Shown here piece after piece: positions 1 through 7,889 of a DNA stretch of 64,000 nucleotides. The notes below the pieces were generated by a model. The model was given only the letters and a program-made list of their open reading frames with translations, was not told the DNA's origin and did no database searches. Position numbers and translations under genes: made by a program. Numbering within the stretch: the first letter of the stretch is position 1; every line of letters starts with the position of its first letter. Source of the DNA: Verrucomicrobiota bacterium (lineage in GTDB: Bacteria; Verrucomicrobiota; Verrucomicrobiia; Limisphaerales; Pedosphaeraceae); assembly GCA_021325145.1 (NCBI GenBank), contig JAJPHR010000061.1, forward strand, positions 1 to 64,000, read 5' to 3'.

Positions 1-1089
1 GAGTTCTTCGTCGAGGAGAGCTTCCCGCTGGACTGGATGTACCCCTACCTGACGCCCTTTGGGGTGATCATGAAGATCAACCGCCAGCCCCTGGCCGAGT
101 TGAGCGATGAGATTGTCCAGCGCGACCACGAGTTCTGGTCCCAATACTCCCAGCGCCTGATTGGCAACTGGATCACCTACGACACCAGCATCAAACAGAT
201 CGCCGACTTCGTGGAGAAGGTGTACTTGGAGCGGGACTTCAGCGGCTTTAAGGGCGACCGCAAGTTCGTGCGCGACGACCAGGCGCAGAAGGCCTTCTCC
301 AAGCTGCGCAGTTCAATTGGCGGTGTCTACAACTATCGCATCGCCGCGGCCAAGTCGGTGCCGGAGCAGCAGAAGATGATGAAGGAGGCGGACTTTGCCT
401 TCAAACAGGCTTTCGCGTTCTGCCCCTACAGCCCCGAGGCAGTGTTCCGTTACGTGCAACTGCTGGCCAACTTCAATCGCCTGGATGATGCCATCCTTGT
501 AGCCGAAACCTGCCATAAGCTCGACCCGAATAACGCGTCAGTGGACCAATTGATGAACCAACTCAAGGGGCTTAAGAGCCAACATCCGAAGATGACAGCC
601 GAGGCCCCCACAATGCAGGCCTTGCCCAGCCTCGAGAAGCTGGAGAAGGACGCCAAAGACAACCCGGACGATTTTCAAACCGCTTTCAACCTGGCTCAGG
701 GTTACTTGCAGGCGAAGCAGCAGGAAAAGGCAATGCAAGTGTTGGACAAGGTGCTGGCCAATCCCAAGGTGAACCGCGACGCGGTGATCTTCATTGTCCA
801 GGCGTGCGCGGAGTTCAAGGATTTCGGCCGGCTGGAAACCGCTTTGAAAAAGCTGACGCAATTGCAACCGGATTCGCCCGAAGCCTGGTATGATTTGGCG
901 GCGATGGAGGCCATGTTGGGCAAAAGCAATGACGCTTTGGACTCTCTCCGGCATTCGGCCCAATTCAATGCTCGCCGGCTCGCCCAGGATCCCAAGGCTT
1001 CGAACCTCATGTTGACGGTGCAAAAAGATGGCCGGTTTGATCAACTCCGCAAATCCCCCGAAGTCCAGCAGATGATCGGGGTGAAGTAA
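1..1089 (+). CDS. DUF2723 (TMEM260-like) membrane protein with TPR tail, 3' part only
   Basis: The frame is open from base 1, so the gene starts upstream of the window and only its last 362 codons are visible. The first residues (EFFVEESFPLDW, then PYLTPFGVIMKINRQPL) resemble the end of DUF2723/TMEM260-like multi-pass membrane proteins, which are predicted glycosyltransferase-type enzymes. The rest is soluble and helical, with TPR-like units at about residues 110-180 and 225-330 (for example AFAFCPYSPEAVFRYVQLL and AWYDLAAMEAMLGKSNDAL). The membrane domain itself lies outside the window, so family membership rests on the short N-terminal stretch and on the TPR tail common in Verrucomicrobial members. 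Substrate is unknown. An ATG at base 37 is in frame but is not a credible start because the conserved stretch runs through it. Confidence 0.7.
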   Translation, partial: EFFVEESFPLDWMYPYLTPFGVIMKINRQPLAELSDEIVQRDHEFWSQYSQRLIGNWITYDTSIKQIADFVEKVYLERDFSGFKGDRKFVRDDQAQKAFSKLRSSIGGVYNYRIAAAKSVPEQQKMMKEADFAFKQAFAFCPYSPEAVFRYVQLLANFNRLDDAILVAETCHKLDPNNASVDQLMNQLKGLKSQHPKMTAEAPTMQALPSLEKLEKDAKDNPDDFQTAFNLAQGYLQAKQQEKAMQVLDKVLANPKVNRDAVIFIVQACAEFKDFGRLETALKKLTQLQPDSPEAWYDLAAMEAMLGKSNDALDSLRHSAQFNARRLAQDPKASNLMLTVQKDGRFDQLRKSPEVQQMIGVK

Positions 1090-1118
1090 GAGAAAACTTC
1101 CCGGTTTCATCGGGCGTT

Positions 1119-1250
1119 TGATATTGGTTGTGAAAATGACCAATGCCAAATTTCCAATGACCACAGCATGCCCAAAGTCCAGGTCCCAATTCATTGGGCA
1201 TTTGACATTGGCCGTTGGTCATTAACATTAGACACGTCAAATTTGAATTG
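1119..1250. repeat. Imperfect inverted repeat, CCAA/TTGG-rich family (copy 1)
   Basis: The arms include AATGACCAA at 1135-1143 and its exact complement TTGGTCATT at 1215-1223, with further partly matching pieces (CCAATGCC, TGGGCATT, ACATTGG) between them. The composition is less GC-rich than the flanking genes. The same word set recurs at 10918-11053, 14861-14903 and 53629-53706, so this is a dispersed intergenic element and not a private operator. Confidence 0.7.
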
Positions 1251-1282
1251 TGCGAAACCCGGCCAGAGGCTATGTTTTGCGA

Positions 1283-1420
1283 GTGACCAAGTACTTGACC
1301 ACGCGGGAGCAAAAAGTCCTGATTACTGTCCTCGGACTGTTGCTGCTGGGTCTGGGCGTCAAGGTTTGGCACATCGGGCATTCAGCGCCGCCGCCGGTTA
1401 AAGAACCGGCAGAACCATAA
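1283..1420 (+). CDS. Small single-pass membrane protein, 45 residues
   Basis: A GTG at 1283 opens a 45-codon frame ending with TAA at 1418-1420, four bases before the next ATG. The product starts VTKYLTTREQKVL, then has one strong membrane segment (about residues 12-27, leucine/valine/glycine-rich), a short basic/His stretch and a proline-rich tail. The frame stays open up to 1247, so GTG 1250 (56 residues) or TTG 1277 are alternative starts. The 'LT-RE-K-L + helix' pattern resembles the N-terminal anchor of ComEA-type proteins, but there is no helix-hairpin-helix domain. Tight spacing to the Minf_1886 gene suggests an operon. I do not know its function. Confidence 0.55.
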   Translation: MTKYLTTREQKVLITVLGLLLLGLGVKVWHIGHSAPPPVKEPAEP

Positions 1421-1424
1421 AACG

Positions 1425-1868
1425 ATGCAAGCCGCCTCATTTGAAGAAGGGTTGGAGCGTATCCTGAAAAAGGAGACGCGCTATCACCGAGAAGCGTACT
1501 CCTTCCTCCGGGATGCGCTGGACTTCACGCAGAAAATCCTGGGCCGCGAAAGCAAGGCCCACCGAGGCAAAACCGAAGAACAGCACGTGAGCCCGGCGGA
1601 ACTGCTTTGCGGTGCGCGCGATTACGCGCTGCAAGCCTATGGTCCGATGGCTTTCATGTTGTTCGAGGAATGGGGCATCCACTCATGCCGGGATTTCGGC
1701 GAGATCGTTTTCATCATGGTTGAAAACGGGCTGCTGCGAAAGACGGACAAGGATTCGCGGGCGGATTTCGAGAACGGCTACGATTTCGAAGAAACCTTCC
1801 GCGAGCCTTACCTGCCCGAACATAAAAAGGTCCGAAGGCTCTTGGAGCCCAAACCAACGAACGTTTGA
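1425..1868 (+). CDS. Minf_1886 family protein
   Basis: 147 residues, starting at an ATG four bases after the small membrane gene. The sequence (EGLERILKKETRYHREAYSF near the N-terminus, SPAELLCGARDYALQAYGPM in the middle, GDIV-like FGEIVFIMVENGLL) fits the Minf_1886/Plancto_Ver family, conserved in Planctomycetes and Verrucomicrobia and of unknown function. It is soluble, mostly helical and acidic, with no signal peptide or recognisable catalytic motif. Its presence is one of the better taxonomic markers here. There is no strong Shine-Dalgarno sequence before the ATG; translation may be coupled to the upstream small gene. Confidence 0.85.
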   Translation: MQAASFEEGLERILKKETRYHREAYSFLRDALDFTQKILGRESKAHRGKTEEQHVSPAELLCGARDYALQAYGPMAFMLFEEWGIHSCRDFGEIVFIMVENGLLRKTDKDSRADFENGYDFEETFREPYLPEHKKVRRLLEPKPTNV

Positions 1869-1970
1869 CCCCGTCGTTTCAAACTGGACTCTTTTGTTTG
1901 GAGTCCCAGCTTTGGACGGTGGAGCTATCGCATGGTCGAACGAGTCGGAATTTTTCAAGTCAGGCCGTTT

Positions 1971-2008
1971 GCGCGCGCCTGCCGCCTGAAGGCGGGACTC
2001 CACACGAA
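1971..2008. repeat. GC-rich palindromic element upstream of the M16 gene
   Basis: CCGCC (1982-1986) pairs with GGCGG (1991-1995) around a TGAA loop, inside a GCGCGCGCC-rich stretch. It sits in the 230-base gap between the Minf_1886 and M16 genes and looks like another of the short GC palindromes scattered between genes in this window. Confidence 0.4.
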
Positions 2009-2098
2009 AGGCAACCCGCTTGGATTGGGTATGGAGCCCCGGTTTTACTTTAGCCGGCGGGGTTGCCACTTGGCCGGGTGCGTTTAAATTATCAAATC

Positions 2099-4669
2099 AT
2101 GATGGACTCAGTTTCATTGTCGATTGGCAACGGTGCGAAAGCAGAACTTCCGGCGATACCACCGGGAGTGGAGGTAACCACGTTGGAAAACGGCCTGACG
2201 ATCATCGTCCGGGAGGACCATAGCGCGCCGGTGGTTTCTGCCCAGGCCTGGAGCATGACTGGCAGCATCAACGAAGGACGCTGGCTGGGCTCCGGAATGT
2301 CCCACGTGCTGGAACACATGCTCTTCAAAGGCACCTCCACGCGTGGCGCATCGCGGATCGATCAAGAAGTGCAGGAGGCGGGCGGTTACATGAACGCCTA
2401 CACCTCTTTTGACCGCACCGTCTATCACATCGATGTTCCCAACACCGGCGCGCGGGTCGCCATCGATATCCTGTGCGACATCATGCAAAACGCGACGCTG
2501 CCCGCCGACGAAATGGCCAAGGAGAAACAGGTCATCCTGCGGGAAATGGACATGAACCAGGACGACCCGGGACGCCGGGCAAGCCGCCGCCTGTTCGAGA
2601 CCGCCTACACTCGGAGTCCCTATCGCTTCACCATCATCGGATACCCGGACATTTACAACGAACTGCAGGCGCAGGATATTGCGGCGTATTACCACGAACG
2701 CTACGCCGCGAATAACGTTTTCTACGTAGTCGTGGGCGACGTGCGGGCGCCGGAGGTTGTAGCCCAGATCCGCGAGGCTTATGCCAGGGCGAAAGCCAAA
2801 CCCATCCCGCCTTCGGTCCTGCCGGAGGAACCGCGACAAACCGCTCCGCGCGAAATCATCGAGGAAGCGCCGATTGAACTCGGCCACATGTACATCAGCT
2901 ATCACATTCCCGAAGTGCGACACCCGGACGTGCCCATCCTCGACGTGCTGGCGGTTGTGCTGGGCAGCGGACGCAGTTCGCGCTTGTACCAGGAGGTGCG
3001 CGAGAAGCAGGGTCTGGTTCACTCCGCCGATGCCTGGACCTACAACCCGGGAAATCCAGGTTTGCTGGGCTTGAGCGCATTGGTGGACGGGGATAAATTT
3101 TCCGCCGCGCGCGATGCGTTATTGGCGCAGGTCGAACGCCTGCAAACCGAACCCATTCAACCGGCGGAAGTAAGCAAGGCCATCAAGCAGTTCGTCTCCG
3201 CCACACTGGCCACGCGCAAGACCATGGCCGGTCAGGCCCAGGATTTGGGCAGCAACTGGCTGGCCGCCACCGATCTGAACTTCTCCCACCGTTACCTCGA
3301 CGCCGTCAAACGGGTCACCCCGGCCGAGTTGCAACGCGTCGCGCGGGAATACCTGGCCGCGGGCAACCGCACCGTCTATGCGTTGCTGCCCGCGGGCGCC
3401 GCGCCCAAGTCAACGCGGACGGGCGAAGAAACCAGCGAAAAGGCCATCCAGAAATTCGAATTGGCCAACGGCCTGCGGTTGCTGGTGAAAGAGGACCATC
3501 GCCTGCCGTTCGTTCAAATCCGTTCCGTTTTCCAGGGCGGCGTGCTCGCTGAAACCATCGCGAACAACGGCCTCACGCATCTCACCGGCAAGCTGTTGCT
3601 CAAGGGAACCAGAACGCGGTCAGCCGAGGACATTGCCGTCGAAATCGAATCGGTGGGAGGAAGCATCGATACATTCGGCGGGAACAATACCTTTGGCGTG
3701 AGTGCCGAGGTGTTGAGCGAGGATTTTGCGACCGGATTGGGACTCGTGGCGGACGTACTGCTGAATCCCGCGTTTCCCGAACCGGCGCTGGAGCGTGAGC
3801 GCGAGATTCAATTGGCGGGCATCAAGTCCCAACGCGATCATCTGCTCAAGAGCGCGAGCATTGCCATGCGACGGGCAATGTTCGGCGACATCGGCTACGG
3901 GCTGGACACGCTGGGCACGGAGGAAAGCATTGCGCGGCTCAACACAGCCGACGTGCAAAGCTTCCACCGGAGGCTCACCGTGCCGGACAATTGCGTGCTG
4001 GCGATCTATGGTGACGTCAACGCGGCCTCGGTTAAAACCGCCGTGGAAAAGGCCTTTGCAGAGTGGAAGCCGGCGGGTTCCCGGCTCGAATTGCCGGCCT
4101 CGCCCGCGTTGAAGGAAATCAAGCGCGTCAGCGAAACCCGCGACAAGAAGCAGGCGGTGCTGGTGATCGGTTTTCGCGGGACGACAGTGCACGATTCAGA
4201 TCGCTATGCGCTGGAATTGTTGCAGGAGGCTTGCAGTGATTTGGGTTCGCGCCTGTTCCTGCGCATTCGGGAACAACTCGGGCTCGCGTATTATGTCGGT
4301 GCGCAGAACTTTCTCGGACTGGCGCCGGGATATTTCTCGTTCTACGTGGGGACAGCACCCGAAAAGCTGGAGTTGGTGGAAAAGGAGTTGTCAAAGGAAG
4401 CGGAGTTGCTGCGGCGCGAGGGGTTGACCGCGGAGGAACTCAAACGCGCCAAGGCCAAGATTATCGGCCAGAAAAAGATCAGCCGTCAGGACCTCGGCTC
4501 ACTCGCATTGACGACAGCGCTGGATGAGTTGTTCGGGCTGGGATACGCTCACAGCGAAACGGACGACGCCAAATACGAAGCGATTACGCTGGAGCAAATC
4601 ACCGACGTCGCGCGGAAGTATCTGAAAGCCGATGCCATGGTTATTTCGACAGTCGCGCCAGGGAAGTAA
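2099..4669 (+). CDS. M16 family zinc metallopeptidase, two-domain (fused) form
   Basis: 856 residues from ATG 2099; the frame extends to a TTG at 2063 but homology starts after 2099. The N-terminal half (about residues 24-440) carries the inverted zinc motif H69-V-L-E72-H73 typical of pitrilysin/processing-peptidase enzymes, preceded by the usual 'LENGLTIIVREDH' strand. A second M16 copy starts near residue 453 (LANGLRLLVKEDH) but at the matching position reads LTHLTGKLL, so it lacks HxxEH and must be structural. Fused active-plus-inactive halves are known in this family. No signal peptide is evident, so it may act in the cytoplasm; substrates are probably small peptides. It lies upstream of the FHA pair on the same strand with a gap of about 195 bases. 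Confidence 0.9.
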   Translation: MMDSVSLSIGNGAKAELPAIPPGVEVTTLENGLTIIVREDHSAPVVSAQAWSMTGSINEGRWLGSGMSHVLEHMLFKGTSTRGASRIDQEVQEAGGYMNAYTSFDRTVYHIDVPNTGARVAIDILCDIMQNATLPADEMAKEKQVILREMDMNQDDPGRRASRRLFETAYTRSPYRFTIIGYPDIYNELQAQDIAAYYHERYAANNVFYVVVGDVRAPEVVAQIREAYARAKAKPIPPSVLPEEPRQTAPREIIEEAPIELGHMYISYHIPEVRHPDVPILDVLAVVLGSGRSSRLYQEVREKQGLVHSADAWTYNPGNPGLLGLSALVDGDKFSAARDALLAQVERLQTEPIQPAEVSKAIKQFVSATLATRKTMAGQAQDLGSNWLAATDLNFSHRYLDAVKRVTPAELQRVAREYLAAGNRTVYALLPAGAAPKSTRTGEETSEKAIQKFELANGLRLLVKEDHRLPFVQIRSVFQGGVLAETIANNGLTHLTGKLLLKGTRTRSAEDIAVEIESVGGSIDTFGGNNTFGVSAEVLSEDFATGLGLVADVLLNPAFPEPALEREREIQLAGIKSQRDHLLKSASIAMRRAMFGDIGYGLDTLGTEESIARLNTADVQSFHRRLTVPDNCVLAIYGDVNAASVKTAVEKAFAEWKPAGSRLELPASPALKEIKRVSETRDKKQAVLVIGFRGTTVHDSDRYALELLQEACSDLGSRLFLRIREQLGLAYYVGAQNFLGLAPGYFSFYVGTAPEKLELVEKELSKEAELLRREGLTAEELKRAKAKIIGQKKISRQDLGSLALTTALDELFGLGYAHSETDDAKYEAITLEQITDVARKYLKADAMVISTVAPGK

Positions 4670-4689
4670 AAGGCAAAACCGGTTCAAGG

Positions 4690-4726
4690 ATTGTAGCAGC
4701 CGACGTGAGAAGGCTGCCACGAGTGG
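4690..4726. repeat. Short hairpin after the M16 gene
   Basis: GCAGCC (4696-4701) pairs with GGCTGC (4712-4717) around a 10-base loop, 20 bases after the M16 stop codon. It has no following T-run. It could be a weak terminator or another dispersed palindrome. Confidence 0.4.
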
Positions 4727-4865
4727 AAGGGCTTCTTGCTCCCATTTGCTTCACGCGTCGGGTATTCTACTGAACCGGGCATTTTGTAGTTCCACACTTT
4801 TTTATCGACAAGGCGGGGAGAGTTTTATATTGAATTAATCGTTCAAAAAGCTTCGGGAGTAGGCT

Positions 4866-6341
4866 ATGGCGCGATTAATTGTCAATCCTCGCACGCCACA
4901 GGCGTACGAGATCCAGCTCAAGTCAGGCGAGAATTATCTCGGTCGTGGATTTGCCAATGATTTCAAGCTCGAAGATCCCTCGATCTCCGGTTCTCATTGC
5001 CAGATTCTCGTCCACGGCAGCGCTGTCGTGATCAGAGATCTTGGTTCCACCAACGGCACTTTTGTCAATCGCGCGCCAATCAAGGAAGCCAGCCTGTTGC
5101 CCGGCCAGATCGTGCGCATGGGTGCGGTTGAGATGGTATTTGAAGGCGATGGAGCGGCGGCGGCCGTGGCCATGCCAGTCACCGCAATTGCGACGGCTGT
5201 CCCTGTGGCTGCTCCAGCGCCAAGCGCAGCCCGAGCGGCAGGACCCGCCATGCCCAGTGCGGCGATGGTCTCGCCTTCACCTGGACCAATGAGGGTTGCG
5301 CCGACGGCGGCAGCGGCTCCGGCGGCAGCGGCACCAAAGATCAGTCTAAAGATCGCGCCAGCCAGTCCGGCGGAAGCGGCATCAGAGCCGCTCCCGCCAC
5401 CCCCTCGGCCATCAATGCCGCCAGTCGCAGAAGCGCCGGCGGCCGTCCCACCCGTCCCTGCTGTTTCCGGCAAGTCGGTTTGCAAATTTCATCCCAAATC
5501 TCCGGCGCGTTGGATGTGTCCAAAATGCAAACGTTTTTTTTGCGACCTGTGCGTGGCCACCCGCTCGACATCCGAGGGGCAGGGACATCTCTGCCGGGGT
5601 TGCGGGGTGGAATGCCATCCGGTGGAAGTAAAGCTCACGCTGCCTGTCAATGCGAGCTTTATGAGCCTGCTCCCTGGAGCATTCGGCTATCCGTTCAAGC
5701 GAGGCGGCGCGTTCATTTTGATTTGTGCGACGGTCTTCTTCGTAATCGTCTCTTTTCTCAAGAGTTACTCCTGGTATCTCCAGATCGTTTTTATGGGATA
5801 CCTGTTTGCTTACATGCAGAATGTGATTCATACCACCGCGGGCGGGGACGAAAGCGAGGCTTCGCTGCCTGATATCACCAACTTCGTCTCTGATATTCTC
5901 GTTCCTTGTTTGCAACTAATAGCCACGGTCGTGCTTTGCTTTCTGCCGGCGGTGGCCTTGAGTTTGTGGAGAATATTTGGCGATGCGGATATTCCGGCGT
6001 GGGCACTTATAGCCGGCATTGTGTTCGGGTGTTTCTATTATCCGATGGCGTTTCTGGGAGTGGCAATGTTTGACAGCGTGGGCGGCGTCAATCCGGTACT
6101 GGTCATTCCATCCATCTGCAAGGTTCCTTTGCAATACTTGATCACCTGTGTTTGTCTGGGCGTGGTCATCACGGTCTATTGGGTCGGCGCAGCTTTGCTG
6201 CCCGCGCTGATTCCGATTATCATCGTGCCAACATTGATTTCGAGTTTCATCTGGCTCTATTTCCTGACGGTCCAGTGCCGCATTTTGGGCCTGCTTTACT
6301 TGAGCAATAAGGAGGAACTTGGATGGTTTTCACGACGGTAA
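4866..6341 (+). CDS. FHA domain / Cys-rich / multi-pass membrane protein (paralogue 1)
   Basis: 491 residues. Residues 1-95 form an FHA domain with all key phosphothreonine-binding positions: G26-R27, S41xxH44 and N63-G-T. A Pro/Ala linker (about 100-200) follows, then a cysteine-rich metal-binding segment (about 205-255) with C-x2-H, C-x2-C, C-x2-C, C-x2-C spacing, similar to a B-box or zinc ribbon. The C-terminal half has about six membrane helices and resembles DUF4013/Yip1-type domains. The expected layout is FHA and zinc domain in the cytoplasm, tethered to the membrane. A phospho-signalling adaptor is inferred, but no Ser/Thr kinase is encoded in the window. A paralogue follows directly. 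Confidence 0.85.
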   Translation: MARLIVNPRTPQAYEIQLKSGENYLGRGFANDFKLEDPSISGSHCQILVHGSAVVIRDLGSTNGTFVNRAPIKEASLLPGQIVRMGAVEMVFEGDGAAAAVAMPVTAIATAVPVAAPAPSAARAAGPAMPSAAMVSPSPGPMRVAPTAAAAPAAAAPKISLKIAPASPAEAASEPLPPPPRPSMPPVAEAPAAVPPVPAVSGKSVCKFHPKSPARWMCPKCKRFFCDLCVATRSTSEGQGHLCRGCGVECHPVEVKLTLPVNASFMSLLPGAFGYPFKRGGAFILICATVFFVIVSFLKSYSWYLQIVFMGYLFAYMQNVIHTTAGGDESEASLPDITNFVSDILVPCLQLIATVVLCFLPAVALSLWRIFGDADIPAWALIAGIVFGCFYYPMAFLGVAMFDSVGGVNPVLVIPSICKVPLQYLITCVCLGVVITVYWVGAALLPALIPIIIVPTLISSFIWLYFLTVQCRILGLLYLSNKEELGWFSRR

Positions 6342-6342
6342 A

Positions 6343-6360
6343 CCCGCCTTTTTCAGGCGG
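6343..6360 (+). terminator. Hairpin just after the first FHA gene
   Basis: CCGCC (6344-6348) and GGCGG (6356-6360) form a stem two bases after the TAA stop; the T-run is inside the loop and not downstream. A transcription terminator or mRNA 3'-end hairpin is possible, but the canonical T tract is absent. Confidence 0.35.
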
Positions 6361-6457
6361 AATGGTTACGCGCACCACGCCCGGCAGAACACCGGCGGGA
6401 AGGCTGCCATTGCCATCGAAAGTGCGCCTGCCAGCAGATTTTTTTCTGCTGTTAGGA

Positions 6458-6530
6458 CCTATCCCAGTAGGGCGGGCAGTTCTCTGCCCGCCGTCGGCGC
6501 GCACGGAGTGACGCGCCCTACCGAGATAGG
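6458..6530. repeat. GC palindrome family 'GTAGGGCGxGCAG' (copy 1)
   Basis: The outer arms CCTATCCCAGTAGGGCG (6458-6474) and CGCCCTACCGAGATAGG (6514-6530) match at 15 of 17 positions when folded; two inner hairpins (GGGCAG...CTGCCC and GGCGCG...CGCGCC) lie between them. Related copies are at 50366-50405 and 60090-60118. A separate hairpin, AGCAGA-T6-TCTGCT (6433-6450), lies just upstream. All are in the gap between the two FHA genes. Confidence 0.65.
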
Positions 6531-6539
6531 CTCTTAGCC

Positions 6540-7847
6540 ATGCCAAGACTGCTTCTTAACTTCGGCACGCCGCAGGAATATCAGTTCGTGCTCCGGCCCG
6601 GCCCCAACCTCCTGGGCCGCAGTGCAGCCAACCAGGTCGGCATCGAGCACCCATCCATTACTGAACCGCATTGCCAGCTCGATTTGCTGGAGGATGGCAC
6701 AGTGCAGGTCCGGGATTTGGGTTCGATCGCCGGCACGTATGTCGATTCGGTTTCGGTGCAGGAATCGGTGTTGCGATCCGGGCAGGTGCTCAAGTTGGGC
6801 GAGGTCGAATTGCTTTTTGACGCGGATACTCCGGAGGAACTAATCATTATACCACCGGCCATGTCGATGGACATCCCCCCGCCAACGGCTCCAGCACCGC
6901 CTCCTCAAGTTGGCCAGCCTCCACCGCTGCCGGAGGGGCCAGTTCGTTGCAACAATCATCCAAAGTCGCAGGCGAAACTGCGATGCCAGCAGTGCGGACG
7001 GCTATTTTGCGACTTTTGCGTCACGACCAAGCGGGCTGGCGGCGCACTGCGCAAGTTCTGCCGGGATTGCGGAGGCGAATGCAATTGGTTGAGCGCGTGG
7101 CTCCTTCGCCCGCAACAGGAAGAGCGAAGTTTCTATCGACTGCTGCCGGGCGCGTTCCTGTATCCGTTCCAGGGAGATGGCATCATCCTGATGATCGTTG
7201 GGACGTTGTTTTACGTGTTTGTGGAGTTTGTGGCCAAAGCGCCCGCGTTCGCCGTAATCGGCAAAGGCGCGGTGCTCGTGATTTTCGTTTTTGCATACGG
7301 CTACCTGTTCGCCTATCAGATGAGGATTATCGCCTCGACCATCGACGGTCGGGAAGAAATGCCGGACTGGCCGGACTTCATGGGAATGGAGGATGTCGGA
7401 CGGCCCTTCGTACAGGTTTTGGTGACCGTGCTGGTGTGTGTTCTACCCGGAGCGGTGTCGCTGTTTGTCTTTAAGGAGCAGGACTGGGGCCCGGCGGTGG
7501 CGGTGGCATTCTTCTGCCTGGGCGCCTTGTATTTGCCAATGGCATTTTTGGCCATTTCATTGTTTGATGCGCTGGAAGTGTTGAATCCGTTGTTCATCTT
7601 TCCATCGATCCTGCGCGTGCTGCGCGAATATATGGTGGCGTTTGGAGTGCTGGCGGCAAGCGTGCTTTTAAACATCATCATCGACTTTCTGTTGGAGCGT
7701 TTCGTTCCCACCAATGACCTGGCCATCCTGATGCTTTCCGGCTTGTTTTCCGGCTTCGTCGGCTTCTACCTCCTGACGGTTGAAATGCGTATTTTGGGAA
7801 TCCTGTATCGAACTCAACAGGACGAATTGGGTTGGTTCAAGCATTGA
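6540..7847 (+). CDS. FHA-like / Cys-rich / multi-pass membrane protein (paralogue 2)
   Basis: 435 residues with the same order as its upstream neighbour: FHA-like domain (1-98), proline-rich linker (about 110-133), cysteine cluster (about 137-182: C-x3-H, C-x2-C, C-x2-C, C-x2-C), then about six membrane helices ending in the same ILGxLYxxxxxELGWF motif. In the FHA domain G26-R27 and T41xxH44 remain, but the usual N of the 'NGT' loop is A64 (GSIAGTYV), so phosphothreonine recognition may be altered or lost. The linker is shorter than in paralogue 1. A tandem duplication followed by divergence is the simplest reading. The ATG is placed right after the palindromic element, with no clear Shine-Dalgarno sequence. 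Confidence 0.85.
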   Translation: MPRLLLNFGTPQEYQFVLRPGPNLLGRSAANQVGIEHPSITEPHCQLDLLEDGTVQVRDLGSIAGTYVDSVSVQESVLRSGQVLKLGEVELLFDADTPEELIIIPPAMSMDIPPPTAPAPPPQVGQPPPLPEGPVRCNNHPKSQAKLRCQQCGRLFCDFCVTTKRAGGALRKFCRDCGGECNWLSAWLLRPQQEERSFYRLLPGAFLYPFQGDGIILMIVGTLFYVFVEFVAKAPAFAVIGKGAVLVIFVFAYGYLFAYQMRIIASTIDGREEMPDWPDFMGMEDVGRPFVQVLVTVLVCVLPGAVSLFVFKEQDWGPAVAVAFFCLGALYLPMAFLAISLFDALEVLNPLFIFPSILRVLREYMVAFGVLAASVLLNIIIDFLLERFVPTNDLAILMLSGLFSGFVGFYLLTVEMRILGILYRTQQDELGWFKH

Positions 7848-7889
7848 AAGAAACGCAAGCAGCGAGACATACTTTTTCTAAAATTCGCA

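Noticed and set aside
1168-1401. 77-codon plus-strand frame after the TPR gene
   Set aside because: It starts within the inverted repeat and shows no protein-like pattern; the overlapping GTG 1283 frame with a membrane helix is better.
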